A stretch of DNA of 64,000 nt from Streptomyces sp. NRRL WC-3626 (GTDB lineage Bacteria > Actinomycetota > Actinomycetes > Streptomycetales > Streptomycetaceae): NCBI RefSeq assembly GCF_000718785.1, contig NZ_JOCA01000023.1, forward strand, positions 200,758-264,757, read 5' to 3'. Positions 1 to 8,449 of this stretch are shown here, piece by piece. Position numbers and translations under genes: made by a program. The notes under the pieces are model-generated. The model had not been told where the DNA came from. It saw only the letters and a program-made list of their open reading frames with translations, and ran no database searches. Numbering within the stretch: the first letter of the stretch is position 1; each line of letters begins with the position of its first letter.

Positions 1-75
1 GGCCACTGCCCGGCGACGGGTGGGAAGGCCGGGACGAGCATCGACCCGGGAGCCAGGAGACTCACGCGGTCGCCT
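1..75 (+). promoter_or_regulatory. Cobalamin riboswitch, 3' half (cut by window start)
   Basis: The first bases carry the conserved 3' half of a cobalamin aptamer. A GCCACTG segment starts at 2, GGGAAGG lies at about 22-28, and a B12-box-like AGCCAGGAGAC lies at 51-61. The 5' core is outside the window. The first start codon follows at 126, so the element most likely controls the ferredoxin/FhuF genes. The B12-box match and the spacing are what I see. The control is inferred. Confidence 0.72.
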
Positions 76-125
76 CCTCAACAAACCACCGGGGCGGATC
101 TCCCCGGAGAGAGGGACGGCACCGC

Positions 126-530
126 ATGCCCGCAACGCCGACCGGACCAACGACTGACGACGAGAGGCCCGCGAGGGTCACCGGCCCCGTGCCGTGCCGC
201 ATCGTCGTGTGCCGCGACTGCTGCTGCGGCACCCCGAAGGTGACCGGCGTCGACCACGCGGACCAGACCGAACGCCTGCGTGCCGCAGCACCGGTACGCG
301 TCTCCGACTGCCTCGACGTCTGCGAACACGCCAACGTCATCGTCGTACAGCCCTCCGCGGAGGGCCGGGCAGCAGGTGCCCGGCCAGTCTGGCTGGGGCT
401 GGTCAACGACCCGGACGCGACCGAGGACATCGTCGCGTGGATCCGCACAGGCGGTCCTGGGGTGGCGCCCCGGCCGGACATTCTCGACCTGTACGCCATC
501 ACGCCGTCGCGACGGCGTACGGCCTCCTGA
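126..530 (+). CDS. Thioredoxin-like (2Fe-2S) ferredoxin domain protein
   Basis: A 134-aa protein with cysteines at 24, 29, 32, 33 and 34 (VCRDCCCG) and at 62 and 66 (DCLDVCEH). This arrangement is typical of thioredoxin-fold [2Fe-2S] ferredoxins, which act as soluble one-electron carriers. Members of this family often sit beside cobalamin or metallophore genes. The ATG at 126 has a purine-rich GGAGAGAGGG upstream. It follows the truncated B12 riboswitch and lies 35 bp before the FhuF-like gene, so the two are probably one transcript. The ferredoxin may pass electrons to the FhuF-like cluster, which is an inference. There is no membrane segment or signal peptide. Confidence 0.72.
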   Translation: MPATPTGPTTDDERPARVTGPVPCRIVVCRDCCCGTPKVTGVDHADQTERLRAAAPVRVSDCLDVCEHANVIVVQPSAEGRAAGARPVWLGLVNDPDATEDIVAWIRTGGPGVAPRPDILDLYAITPSRRRTAS

Positions 531-565
531 GCGTGTGGCCGGAGAGCCGGAAGGAGGACAGGACC

Positions 566-1264
566 GTGCACCACGCCCGTGCCTCGGCCGCCTCCGTTGC
601 CGCCGCCCTGCGTGACGTGGCGGGACTCGGCGGCTTCTTCGCCCTGCACGTCGGCGGACGGGACGACGGCTGGCATCCGGTCGCCCGCTCCTACAGGGCG
701 GGTTTCGCCGATCTCGCCGAGGCCGTCGCACGCCGCCACCACACTTCGGAGCCGCGCGTCGACGTCTCCATCGCCCAGCTCGGGCACGCCGCCCGCCTCT
801 GGTCGCCGGCCCTGGCCTGCGTCGTCCTGCACGGAATCGTCCCCGCCCTGGAAGGGCTGGAGCGGGCCGACGACGGGCCGGCCCTCCGGGTGCCCCGCCC
901 GGCCGGCTGGTACGCCGACCGGCTCGACGACGGCACTGCCCGCGCCCTGTACCAGCAGGTGACCCGTCACCTGTCGGCACTGGCCGACGGACTGCGCGTC
1001 AAGGTCGCCCCGCGTCTGCTGGACGGCAACTCGGCGTCGGCGCTCGCCGGGGCGGCCCACGCCCTGCTCGCGCTCCGTCCCGCCGTACGCGGGCCGCTCA
1101 CCGACCTCACGACCGCGCTGCTGGACACCGGACGCCTGGTGGGCACCGGAGTGCTCACCGGCCCTGACCTCGCGTTCCGCCGCCGAAGCTGCTGCCTCTA
1201 CTACCGCGCGCCGAACGGCTCGAAGTGCGGTGACTGCGGGCTGGCCGAGGGTGTGCCCCGCTGA
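566..1264 (+). CDS. FhuF-like (2Fe-2S) ferric-siderophore reductase family protein
   Basis: A 232-aa protein whose C-terminus carries C209-C210-x10-C221-x2-C224. This is the FhuF cluster-binding pattern, preceded by RRRS and followed by a short tail. FhuF proteins are cytoplasmic reductases that release iron from hydroxamate siderophores. The GTG at 566 is preferred because AAGGAGG lies 8 bases upstream, although an in-frame GTG at 533 also exists. It follows the ferredoxin gene and is followed by a strong hairpin at 1301-1339. Control by a B12 riboswitch would be unusual for an iron enzyme, so a cobalt or corrinoid substrate is worth considering. A paralogue lies at 31245. Confidence 0.78.
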   Translation: MHHARASAASVAAALRDVAGLGGFFALHVGGRDDGWHPVARSYRAGFADLAEAVARRHHTSEPRVDVSIAQLGHAARLWSPALACVVLHGIVPALEGLERADDGPALRVPRPAGWYADRLDDGTARALYQQVTRHLSALADGLRVKVAPRLLDGNSASALAGAAHALLALRPAVRGPLTDLTTALLDTGRLVGTGVLTGPDLAFRRRSCCLYYRAPNGSKCGDCGLAEGVPR

Positions 1265-1300
1265 GCCCTGCGATGAGGTACTTCCGTTTCGGGCTGTGCC

Positions 1301-1339
1301 GCTCACCGGGCCGGAAGCCGTGCGCCCGGCCCGGTGAGC
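1301..1339 (+). terminator. 13-bp GC-rich hairpin
   Basis: GCTCACCGGGCCG at 1301-1313 pairs perfectly with 1327-1339 across a 13-nt loop. It sits 36 bp after the FhuF-like stop and before the MFS gene. It probably ends or attenuates the first operon, so the MFS gene may depend on read-through or its own promoter. Confidence 0.65.
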
Positions 1340-1451
1340 CGGGAGTCAGGAGCGGGACAGCTCGTCACGGATGGTGCGGGCGGCGGCCACGGGCCGCCTC
1401 GAAGCCGGTACGGCCCCGACCAGGCCCACGAAACGACAGGAGCGCCACGAC

Positions 1452-2753
1452 GTGCCGACCCCACCCGTACCGACCACAGCATCCGAGAGTCTTCCCGGAA
1501 AGCAACGGCCCATCCTGCTCGACGCCGCCTTCCTGCGACTGTGGACGGGCGCCACAGCATCGGGTCTGGCGACCTGGGCCCTGCCGTTCGTGCTGGGGTT
1601 CGCGGTGCTCGACCGCACGCTCACCGCCACCGACCTCGGCCTGCTGCTCGCGGCACGCACCGCGGGATTCCTCGCCGCGGTGCCCGTCGCCGGGGTACTG
1701 GCCGACCGGCACTCCCGCCGGGGCGTCGTGCTGTGGGCGGGACTGGCGGCGGGGGCCGCGGCACCGCTGATCGTCGCCGGACTCGGCCGCTCGGTCCTGC
1801 TGATGGCGGCGGCCGCAGCCCTGGCCGGCGCGGGTCAGGGCGCCTGCCGGCCTGCCTTCCAGGCCCTGACCGCCGAGGTCGTCGACGCCGGCCGCAGGCA
1901 GCAGGCCAACGCCGCCATGACCCTCTCGGTCCGGGTCACCACCCTCACGGGCCCTTCGCTGACCGCCCTGCTCGCCGTGTTCCTCGACACCCGGGCCCTG
2001 CTGCTGGGCATCGGGCTGCTGTGGCTCGTCGCCGCCCTCGTACCCGGACCGGGCGCCCGTGCCGAGACCGAGGAGACTGCCTCCGCCGAACGACCCGAAC
2101 GGGTGTCGTTCCTGGCCGAGTTCGCCGACGGCGTCCGTGAAGCCCGCAGGCACCCGTGGTTCCTCGCCGGGCTGGCGGCCCTGACGGCCGTCATAGCCAC
2201 CGGCTACTCCGCGACCGGCGTCGCCCTGCCCCTGGTCAGCCGCGATGAGTACGGCACCGAGGTCGTGCTCGCGGGTGCGATGACCGCCTACACCGCCGGG
2301 GCGCTGGCCGCGGCCCTCCTGATCGCCCGCTGGCGCCCGCGGTCGGCGGGCTGGACCGCTCTGGCGGGCCTCGCCGCCTACGGCTTCGCCCCGCTGAGTC
2401 TGATGGTCCCTGTACACCCCGTGGTGGTGATGGCCGCCTACGCCGTCGCCGGCATCGGCATCGAACTGTTCAACGTGCCGTGGTTCACCGCGACCCAACG
2501 CGAGGTCGCACCGGACAAGCTCGCCCGGGTCTCCTCGTTGGACTTCCTGCTCTCCTACGGTCTCGCCCCGGTCGGACTGGTCCTCATCGCGCCGGCCATC
2601 GACACCTTCGGCACCCGCGCCGTCCTCGCAGTCTGCGCCCTGACCTGCTTTGCCGCACCGGCCGTCGCCGCCCTGGTGCCCAGCGCCCGCCACTTCTCCC
2701 ACAGGTCCGAAACGCCGTCCGGAGCCGAGCGAGAAGCCAGGAGGGCCGCCTGA
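1452..2753 (+). CDS. MFS transporter, metallophore-exporter type
   Basis: A 433-aa protein with about 12 hydrophobic segments. It has the MFS loop 2-3 signature (LADRHSRRGVVL near residue 80) and a charged central loop around residues 205-230. The GTG at 1452 has GGAG about 9 bases upstream, and an upstream in-frame GTG at 1371 lacks a site. This branch of the superfamily often exports siderophores. It is followed closely by the dioxygenase gene, and a 32-codon ORF (2753-2851) overlaps its stop as TGATG. The position between two B12 riboswitches and beside a FhuF-like gene suggests transport of a cofactor or metal chelator. The substrate cannot be read from sequence. Confidence 0.78.
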   Translation: MPTPPVPTTASESLPGKQRPILLDAAFLRLWTGATASGLATWALPFVLGFAVLDRTLTATDLGLLLAARTAGFLAAVPVAGVLADRHSRRGVVLWAGLAAGAAAPLIVAGLGRSVLLMAAAAALAGAGQGACRPAFQALTAEVVDAGRRQQANAAMTLSVRVTTLTGPSLTALLAVFLDTRALLLGIGLLWLVAALVPGPGARAETEETASAERPERVSFLAEFADGVREARRHPWFLAGLAALTAVIATGYSATGVALPLVSRDEYGTEVVLAGAMTAYTAGALAAALLIARWRPRSAGWTALAGLAAYGFAPLSLMVPVHPVVVMAAYAVAGIGIELFNVPWFTATQREVAPDKLARVSSLDFLLSYGLAPVGLVLIAPAIDTFGTRAVLAVCALTCFAAPAVAALVPSARHFSHRSETPSGAEREARRAA

Positions 2754-2868
2754 TGGGGCAGTCTCGGGTCATGCACTCACTCAGCAGCAGCACCCAGCCG
2801 CCTGCTCCCCCCCGCGCTTCCGTGCGTCGTCCCCGACCGGGTGTCCGGTGAACGGGAGCAGGAGGCCC

Positions 2869-3564
2869 GTGCCCCTCCTGGCACGGGACGGAGCCGTCGT
2901 CCTCACCGGCTACGAGAACACCGCCGACGCCCTCGTGGTCGCCGCGGCCCGCGTCCTCGGCAGCCGCCTGCGTGAGCTGTACCCGCATCGCGTGCGCACC
3001 TCGCAGGACGCCGGTCCCGTCCACCTGCACGCCGACAGCTTCGACCTCGTCGTCGACGTCGGCGGCGTGCCCAGCAGGCGGCGCCACCCGGATGAGGACC
3101 ACGTCCTGATCCAGTACGTCCGGCCCGCTCGCTCCGGGGGCGACTCCTGCGCGCTCGACGCGTACGGCTTCGTCGACGGCCTCGCGTCGACCGACCCCAC
3201 CCTCCTGGACTTCCTCACCGGCACCGACGTCGACCTGTACGGCAAGTGGGCGGGACTGCGCGGACTTCCCTCCACCCCACGCGTCGCCCGGCACGTCGAG
3301 TACACCCGCACCGGCCGCCGCATCGTCCGCCGCACCGACGGGGCCGTCCCCCTGCACCGTGATCCGGACACCGACCGGGTGCGCGCCATGCTGACCCGCT
3401 TCGACGAGACCGTGCACGCCCTCGAACCGACCCTCCCGCGCTTCCGGCTTGCCGAGGGCGACATCCTCGTCCTCGACAACTACCGCTGCCGGCACGGCCG
3501 CGACGCGCACACCGGTGAGCGCACCGTCCGCATCCTCACCCTGCGCACGGCCGACGCCCGCTGA
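2869..3564 (+). CDS. TauD/TfdA-family Fe(II)/2-oxoglutarate dioxygenase
   Basis: A 231-aa protein beginning with the usual dioxygenase N-terminus (RDGAVVLTGY). It has an HxD iron motif (HLHAD) near residue 50 and the distal His within YRCRHGRDAH near the C-terminus. The spacing to the HxD motif fits a compact TauD-like hydroxylase. The GTG at 2869 lies behind GGGAGCAGGAGG, and the in-frame GTG at 2848 is the alternative. Such enzymes hydroxylate amino-acid precursors of metallophores, but no NRPS or NIS synthetase is visible here. It ends 64 bp before the second B12 riboswitch. It is probably co-transcribed with the MFS gene. Confidence 0.7.
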   Translation: MPLLARDGAVVLTGYENTADALVVAAARVLGSRLRELYPHRVRTSQDAGPVHLHADSFDLVVDVGGVPSRRRHPDEDHVLIQYVRPARSGGDSCALDAYGFVDGLASTDPTLLDFLTGTDVDLYGKWAGLRGLPSTPRVARHVEYTRTGRRIVRRTDGAVPLHRDPDTDRVRAMLTRFDETVHALEPTLPRFRLAEGDILVLDNYRCRHGRDAHTGERTVRILTLRTADAR

Positions 3565-3627
3565 GTGAGCCTCCACTGCGGTGGCGCGAACCAGCGCCTC
3601 CGCAGGGAGAGAAGGCGTGGGAACACG

Positions 3628-3738
3628 CACTAGGCTGCAAGTGCCTCGTGGGGGAAGTCCGGTCGAAGTCCGGCGCTGTCCCGCAACGGTAGGCGGAGTC
3701 CCGTACGGGGTTCCGTGAGCCCGATTACCCGCGGTGGT
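3628..3738 (+). promoter_or_regulatory. Cobalamin riboswitch (complete core)
   Basis: This contains the aptamer core: GTGCCTCGTGGGGGAAGTCC at about 3641-3660, a GGTCGAAGTCCGG loop, and CGCTGTCCCGCAACGGTAGG at about 3673-3692. It ends in a B12 box, GAGCCCGATTACCCGC, near 3717-3732. The start of the importer permease lies about 115 bp downstream, enough room for a translational or terminator expression platform. A B12 riboswitch ahead of a FecCD/BtuC permease is a textbook arrangement. Confidence 0.92.
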
Positions 3739-3852
3739 GAAGCTCCTGTCAATCGCCGTGGACTGCGAGAGGGCGCTGCGCGGGGCGCCCGGCGCCCGGA
3801 GCTGCTCCTTCGATCACGTAGGTGCACGGCCCGAGGCGAAAGCGATCCGCCT

Positions 3853-4956
3853 GTGGCCACGCTCCGCGACCGCACACCCGCCGTACCGCACCGCACCACG
3901 AGCGGCGGGCCCCCACCGCCCCGGCGCGTCCCGTTGCCCCTGCTCGTGACCGGCCTGTGCGTCGCGCTCCCCGTCTCCCTGGCCTGCGGGGCGGGCATCG
4001 GGGCGTCGGGACTCTCGTGGGGCGAGGCGCTGCACTACCTCTGGGCGGGGCTGACCGGTGGGTCCATAGCTCCGGACGAGGTCTCCTCCTACGTCATCGT
4101 GTGGGAACTGCGCTTCCCGCGGGCCGTGTTGGCGGCGGTCGTCGGCGCCGGTCTGGCGGCCGTGGGCGTCGCTGTCCAGGCCATGGTCCGCAACGCGCTC
4201 GCGGACCCGTTCGTCCTCGGCATCTCCTCCGGCGCGGGCGTGGGAGCCAACGCCGTGCTCATCTTCGGCGCCTTCGGCGCACTCGGTGTCTGGGCGCTGT
4301 CCATGGCGGCGTTCCTCTCCGCGCTCGCCGCCATGGCACTGGTGTACGCGGTCGCCCGGACCCCGCGGGGCCTGACACCGCTCCGCCTCCTGCTGACCGG
4401 TACCGCGATGTACTACGGCTTCTCCGCCGTGACCACGTTCATGGTCTTCGCCGCCGAGCACGGTGAAGCGGCCCGCTCCGCCATGATGTGGCTGCTCGGC
4501 AGTCTGGGCGGCGCGAACTGGTCCTCCGTACCGATCGCCGCGGGCGCGGTGCTCGGCGGCCTCGTCCACCTCGGATGGTCGGCCCGGCGCCTGAACGCCC
4601 TGGCGATGGGCGACGAGACCGCTGCCGCACTGGGAGTGGACCCCGGGCGGCTGCGCAGGGAACTCTTCCTCACGACCGCCGCCGTCACCGGGGCGGTGGT
4701 CGCGGTCAGCGGGGCGATCGGCTTCGTGGGCCTGATGGTTCCGCACGCCGCCCGGATGCTGGTCGGGGCGGACCACCGCCGGCTGCTGGCCGTCGCGCCC
4801 CTGGCCGGCGCCGTGCTGCTGGTCTGGGTCGACATCCTGTCGCGCGTGGTGCTCGCCCCCGCCGAACTGCCGCTGGGCGTATTGACGGCAGCGATCGGCG
4901 TGCCCTGCTTCGTCCTGCTCATGCGCCGCCGCACCTGCACCTTCGGAGGCGCGTGA
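3853..4956 (+). CDS. FecCD/BtuC-family ABC transporter permease (corrinoid-type)
   Basis: A 367-aa, roughly ten-TM permease with FecCD hallmarks: LRFPRAVLAAVVGAGLAAVG, QAMVRNALADPFVLG, and a C-terminal coupling region ending GFVGLMVPHAARMLVGADHR. It imports B12, haem or ferric siderophores with the ATPase and binding lipoprotein that follow. The B12 riboswitch just upstream points to corrinoid import. This gene set is also sometimes annotated as a putative F420-0 transporter, an older prediction that the riboswitch argues against. The GTG at 3853 is chosen because it gives a family-length N-terminus. The longer ORF would translate the riboswitch. The stop overlaps the ATPase start as TGATG. 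Confidence 0.85.
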   Translation: MATLRDRTPAVPHRTTSGGPPPPRRVPLPLLVTGLCVALPVSLACGAGIGASGLSWGEALHYLWAGLTGGSIAPDEVSSYVIVWELRFPRAVLAAVVGAGLAAVGVAVQAMVRNALADPFVLGISSGAGVGANAVLIFGAFGALGVWALSMAAFLSALAAMALVYAVARTPRGLTPLRLLLTGTAMYYGFSAVTTFMVFAAEHGEAARSAMMWLLGSLGGANWSSVPIAAGAVLGGLVHLGWSARRLNALAMGDETAAALGVDPGRLRRELFLTTAAVTGAVVAVSGAIGFVGLMVPHAARMLVGADHRRLLAVAPLAGAVLLVWVDILSRVVLAPAELPLGVLTAAIGVPCFVLLMRRRTCTFGGA

Positions 4957-5729
4957 TGCAGGTCGACATCGACACGGTCACCGTGGAGATCTCCGGCACG
5001 CGGCTGGTGGAGGACGTTTCGCTGCGGGCGGGCAGCGGTCAGGTCGTGGGACTCGTCGGGCCCAACGGCAGTGGTAAGTCGACCCTGTTGCGATGCGTCT
5101 ACCGGGCCCTGCGTCCCACGGCCGGTGCGGTACGTCTGGACGGCGACGACCTGCTGGCCATGAACACGCGCGAGAGCGCACGCCGGCTCGCCGCCCTTCC
5201 CCAGGAAGCGGTCGCGGAGTTCGACTTCACGGTGGCCGAGGTCGTGGCCATGGGCAGGCTGCCGCACCAGGGGGCGGTGGCCCGGGACACCGACGAGGAC
5301 CGGCGCACGTGTGCCGCCGCGCTGGAAGGAGCCGGCGCCGGCCACCTGGCCCACCGGGGCTTCCTCACGCTCTCCGGCGGCGAGAAGCAACGGGTCCTGA
5401 TCGCCCGCGCACTCGCCCAGCAGCCACAGGTCCTGGTGCTGGACGAGCCCACCAACCACCTCGACATCGCCCAGCAGCTGGAGGTCCTGTCCCTGGTCCG
5501 GGCCAGCGGGCTGACCGTGCTCACCGCGCTGCACGACCTCAACCTCGCCGCGCTCCACTGCGACCTCCTCCACGTCATCGACGGCGGACGGATCGTCACC
5601 TCCGGCGCCCCCCACGACGTCCTCACGCCCGTCCTGCTGGCCGACGTCTTCGGCGTCCGGGCGCACCGCGTCCCCCACCCCGAAACAGGCGCGGTCCAAC
5701 TGCTCTTCGACCGTCTCCCCACCCAGTAG
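4956..5729 (+). CDS. ABC transporter ATP-binding protein, FecE/BtuD type
   Basis: A 257-aa ATPase with Walker A GPNGSGKST (35-43), Q-loop PQEAVAEFDF, signature LSGGE, Walker B VLVLDEP, D-loop TNHLD and H-loop ALHD. All catalytic elements are intact. It energises the FecCD permease at 3853. The ATG overlaps the permease stop (TGATG), and GGAGG lies 7 bases upstream, showing tight coupling. It belongs to the B12-riboswitch operon and is followed 36 bp later by the binding lipoprotein. Confidence 0.9.
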   Translation: MQVDIDTVTVEISGTRLVEDVSLRAGSGQVVGLVGPNGSGKSTLLRCVYRALRPTAGAVRLDGDDLLAMNTRESARRLAALPQEAVAEFDFTVAEVVAMGRLPHQGAVARDTDEDRRTCAAALEGAGAGHLAHRGFLTLSGGEKQRVLIARALAQQPQVLVLDEPTNHLDIAQQLEVLSLVRASGLTVLTALHDLNLAALHCDLLHVIDGGRIVTSGAPHDVLTPVLLADVFGVRAHRVPHPETGAVQLLFDRLPTQ

Positions 5730-5765
5730 CCCTCTCCCCGGTCCCCTCGAAGGAGTCACCGTCCC

Positions 5766-6788
5766 ATGCCCAACCTCATACGCCCCGCCGCCCTCGCCCT
5801 CGTCCTGGCCCTCACCGTCACCGGCTGCGGAGCGGACGTCTCGTCGGAGGAGGGAAAGCGAGACGGCGCCCGGGCCTCCGGCAGCCACTATCCGGTCACG
5901 GTCGAGAACTGCGGTGAGAAGAGGACGTTCGAGAGGGCTCCGCAGCGCGTGGTCACCAACGACGTCGGCATCACCGAGATCATGTTCGCCCTCCGCCTGG
6001 AGGACCACATGGCCGGATACGTCATGCCCGACGACAAGGGCGACCTCACCACGGTGCCGTGGAAGGACGGTTACCGGAAGACCGAGTGGCTCTCGAAGGA
6101 TCGCATCAACAAGGAGCTGGTCTTGGACGCCCGTGCCGACCTGGTCTTCGCGGGCTGGAACTACGGCTTCAACGAGGGCGAAGGCTTCACGCCCGCCGCG
6201 CTGCGTCGCCTGGGCATCGACTCGTACCTGCTCAGCGAGTCGTGCCGCAACGGACAGGGCAAGGCCCGCGGCGTGATGCCACCGCTCGACGCGCTGTACA
6301 CGGACCTGCGGAATCTGGGCAAGGTGTTCGACGTCGAGGAGAGGGCCGAGACCCTGATCACCGAGTTTCGCGAGCAGGTGGCCGAAGCACAGGCGGAGGC
6401 ACCGAAGGGCGCCGACCGGCCGCGTGTGTTCCTCTACGACAGCGGGGAGGACAAGCCGTTCACGTCCGGTGCCTTCGCGGGGCCCCACGACATCATCACC
6501 AAGGCCGGCGGCGACCACATCATGAAGGACCTCCAGGACAGCTGGACCACCGTGGGCTGGGAGACGGTCGTCGCCCGCGACCCCGAGGTCATCGTGATCA
6601 ACGACTACGGGGACATCACCGCGGAACAGAAGCGGAAGTTCCTCACGTCCTACAAGCCGCTCGCGAACGTCTCCGCCGTCAAGAACGACCGGATAGTCAC
6701 CCTCGACTACGTCGACCTCGTCGAGAGTCCGCGCAACCCCGCGGCCATCAGCTCACTCGCGGCGGACCTGAGGAACCTCCGCTCCTGA
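5766..6788 (+). CDS. FecB/BtuF-family substrate-binding lipoprotein
   Basis: A 340-aa protein with a signal peptide ending in a lipobox (TVTGC, Cys about residue 22). A FecB/TroA-type fold follows: an N-lobe with RVVTNDVGITEIMFAL, a DLVFAGWNY stretch, a long linking helix near residues 195-215, and a C-lobe with VIVINDYGD. It captures the ligand outside the membrane for the permease and ATPase just upstream. The domain carries two extra cysteines (VENCGE and SESCRN) that could form a disulfide. The B12 riboswitch makes cobalamin or a cobinamide-like corrinoid the best ligand guess. The F420-0 label used for similar proteins is an alternative I consider weaker. Confidence 0.82.
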   Translation: MPNLIRPAALALVLALTVTGCGADVSSEEGKRDGARASGSHYPVTVENCGEKRTFERAPQRVVTNDVGITEIMFALRLEDHMAGYVMPDDKGDLTTVPWKDGYRKTEWLSKDRINKELVLDARADLVFAGWNYGFNEGEGFTPAALRRLGIDSYLLSESCRNGQGKARGVMPPLDALYTDLRNLGKVFDVEERAETLITEFREQVAEAQAEAPKGADRPRVFLYDSGEDKPFTSGAFAGPHDIITKAGGDHIMKDLQDSWTTVGWETVVARDPEVIVINDYGDITAEQKRKFLTSYKPLANVSAVKNDRIVTLDYVDLVESPRNPAAISSLAADLRNLRS

Positions 6789-6860
6789 GCCCCGGGCCGT
6801 CTCGGCCGACCGTCCGAAGTCCGGGAGAGCCGACCCTCCGCCGTCACGCGGCAGGGAGGC

Positions 6861-6883
6861 GAAGCCGGCACCTTCCCGGCTTC
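6861..6883 (+). terminator. 8-bp hairpin after the corrinoid-type importer
   Basis: GAAGCCGG (6861-6868) pairs with CCGGCTTC (6876-6883), followed by a short pyrimidine run. It lies 72 bp after the binding-protein stop and probably separates that operon from the next ABC system. Confidence 0.5.
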
Positions 6884-6947
6884 TTCGTCCCCTCCGGGAA
6901 CCGAGCGCCTCTTCCGTCCGACTGCTGTGAGGAGGCGGGGAGGTGGC

Positions 6948-7583
6948 ATGGAAGGGCTGGATGTCCGGATGTCGGGCGTCGTGTGCCGGCACGGCCGGGT
7001 CGAGGCCGTGCGCGACGTCGATCTCGACATCGTGCGCGGGCAGCGAGTGGCGCTGACCGGTACCAACGGGTCGGGCAAGACCACGTTGCTGCGTGCCGTT
7101 CTGGGGCTGCACCGGCATGGCGCGGGCCGGATCCTGGTGGGTGGCCGGGACACCGGGAGCGCCACGGAGTGGGCGTGGCGGCGACAGGCGTGCGCGTGGA
7201 TCCCGCAGAAACCGGCGACCGGCCGTTTTCCCTTGCTGGCAGGCGAGTTGCTGGCCAGCGGCGGTGCGCGTGCCGAGGCGGCGGAGGCGGCCGACAAGCT
7301 CGGGGTCGGGCATCTCGCCGACCGGCCGTTGCATACATTGTCCGGTGGTCAGCTCCAGCGCATGTACCTGGCGCGGGCGGTCGGCTGTGTGGCGGCGGGG
7401 GCGGGCGTCCTGCTCGCCGACGAGCCGACCGCCGCCCTCGACTTCTCCGGTCAGGAGGAGGCGGCCGACGTACTGCTCTCCCTGCCGGTGACCGTCGTGG
7501 TCGTCACGCACGACCGGGCTCTGGCCGAGCGCTGCGACCGGGTGCTGGAGATGGCCGCGGGACGTCTGCGGGAGGTCCGGTGA
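6948..7583 (+). CDS. Metal ABC transporter ATP-binding protein (ZnuC/AztA-like)
   Basis: A 211-aa ATPase with Walker A GTNGSGKTT, a Q-loop in WIPQKPATG, signature LSGGQ, Walker B VLLADEP and H-loop VVVTHD. It is short for the ZnuC group and ends right after the H-loop region. The ATG at 6948 follows GAGGCGGGGAGG. It overlaps the permease gene by a GTGA junction and forms a three-gene importer. No zinc-uptake-regulator box is evident in the 160 bp upstream, so the controlling metal is open. The neighbouring B12-controlled genes suggest cobalt as well as zinc. Confidence 0.85.
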   Translation: MEGLDVRMSGVVCRHGRVEAVRDVDLDIVRGQRVALTGTNGSGKTTLLRAVLGLHRHGAGRILVGGRDTGSATEWAWRRQACAWIPQKPATGRFPLLAGELLASGGARAEAAEAADKLGVGHLADRPLHTLSGGQLQRMYLARAVGCVAAGAGVLLADEPTAALDFSGQEEAADVLLSLPVTVVVVTHDRALAERCDRVLEMAAGRLREVR

Positions 7584-8449
7584 GCGCCCTGGCCGCGGCC
7601 GACGTCGGTCAGCTCCTGCAACTCGTGCCCGTCCAACGGGCCGGTATCGCCCTGCTGGTGGCCGCGGTCGGGCTGCCGGTGATCGGGGTCGTGATCGTCG
7701 GCCTCGACATCATGCCGGTGCGGTTCGCGATGATGCATGTCGCACTCCTGGGCATCGCCGTCGCTCTGCTGACCGGGCTCGATCCCATGCTGTGCGCGCT
7801 GGTGGCCTGCGCGCTCGCCGGCGCCGGAGTCGCTCCGCTGGCCCGTACCCCGGACGGTCTGTCAGGTGCCATGGGTCTGCTGATGAGTCTGGCGATCGCC
7901 GCCGCCCTGCTCGTGCTGGCCGTCTCCGGCGTCAACGCGGCGGGCGCCTTCTCCCTGCTCTGGGGATCCATCCTCTCGGTCGGTATTGCCGACCTGTGGC
8001 TGCTCGTCGTGTTGGCCGTCGTCGTACCGGCTCTTTTCTGGTGGCGTCGCAGAGACATCGCGCTCCTCCTCTACGACCGTGAACTCGCCCTGGCCTCGGG
8101 CGTGCGGGTCGACCGGCTCACCCTCGTGCTGCTGGTCCTGGTCGCGGTGTCCGTCGCCGGAGCCATCAAGCTCACCGGTGCTCTCCTCGTCGACGCGCTG
8201 ACGCTTCTTCCGGCCCTCGCCGCCCGGCGGCTGGGCCGCTCCCTGCTGTCCATCACCGTGTGGGCGGTCGGCATCGGCGTGGTCGTGAACCTGACCGGGT
8301 TCCTGGTCGCGCTCCGGTTCGACTGGCCGCCCGGGCCCGTCCTCGTCCTTACGGCCGGCGTGGTCGTCCTCGCCGTCCATCTCGTACCCGAACGGAGAAT
8401 CAGCTCATGGCGCGCACCCGCGTCCGCATCACTCCCCTCCTCGCACTGA
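7580..8449 (+). CDS. Metal ABC transporter permease (ABC-3/ZnuB family)
   Basis: A 289-aa protein with about eight hydrophobic segments and the ABC-3 signature region. It has an ALASGVRVDRL cytoplasmic loop and an IKLTGALLVDALTLLPALAA helix near residue 200. It forms the membrane channel for divalent metal uptake with the ATPase before it and the lipoprotein after it. The GTG start overlaps the ATPase stop. Its 3' end overlaps the binding-protein start by 43 nt in another frame, an unusually long overlap for this operon type. Confidence 0.85.
   Translation: MSALAAADVGQLLQLVPVQRAGIALLVAAVGLPVIGVVIVGLDIMPVRFAMMHVALLGIAVALLTGLDPMLCALVACALAGAGVAPLARTPDGLSGAMGLLMSLAIAAALLVLAVSGVNAAGAFSLLWGSILSVGIADLWLLVVLAVVVPALFWWRRRDIALLLYDRELALASGVRVDRLTLVLLVLVAVSVAGAIKLTGALLVDALTLLPALAARRLGRSLLSITVWAVGIGVVVNLTGFLVALRFDWPPGPVLVLTAGVVVLAVHLVPERRISSWRAPASASLPSSH

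Noticed and set aside
62..1306. A 414-aa ORF on the minus strand over the ferredoxin and FhuF genes
   Set aside because: It is a GC-frame shadow with low-complexity Arg/Gly/Ala content, no ribosome site and no domain, while the plus strand carries clear families.
2753..2851. A 32-codon ORF between the MFS and TauD genes (TGATG and GTGA junctions)
   Set aside because: It lacks a ribosome site and meaningful composition. It could affect coupling, but I do not call it a gene.
6789..6947. Possible zinc-uptake-regulator box before the metal ABC operon
   Set aside because: No TGAAAATGATTTTCA-like palindrome is present. Only a GC-rich hairpin is seen.
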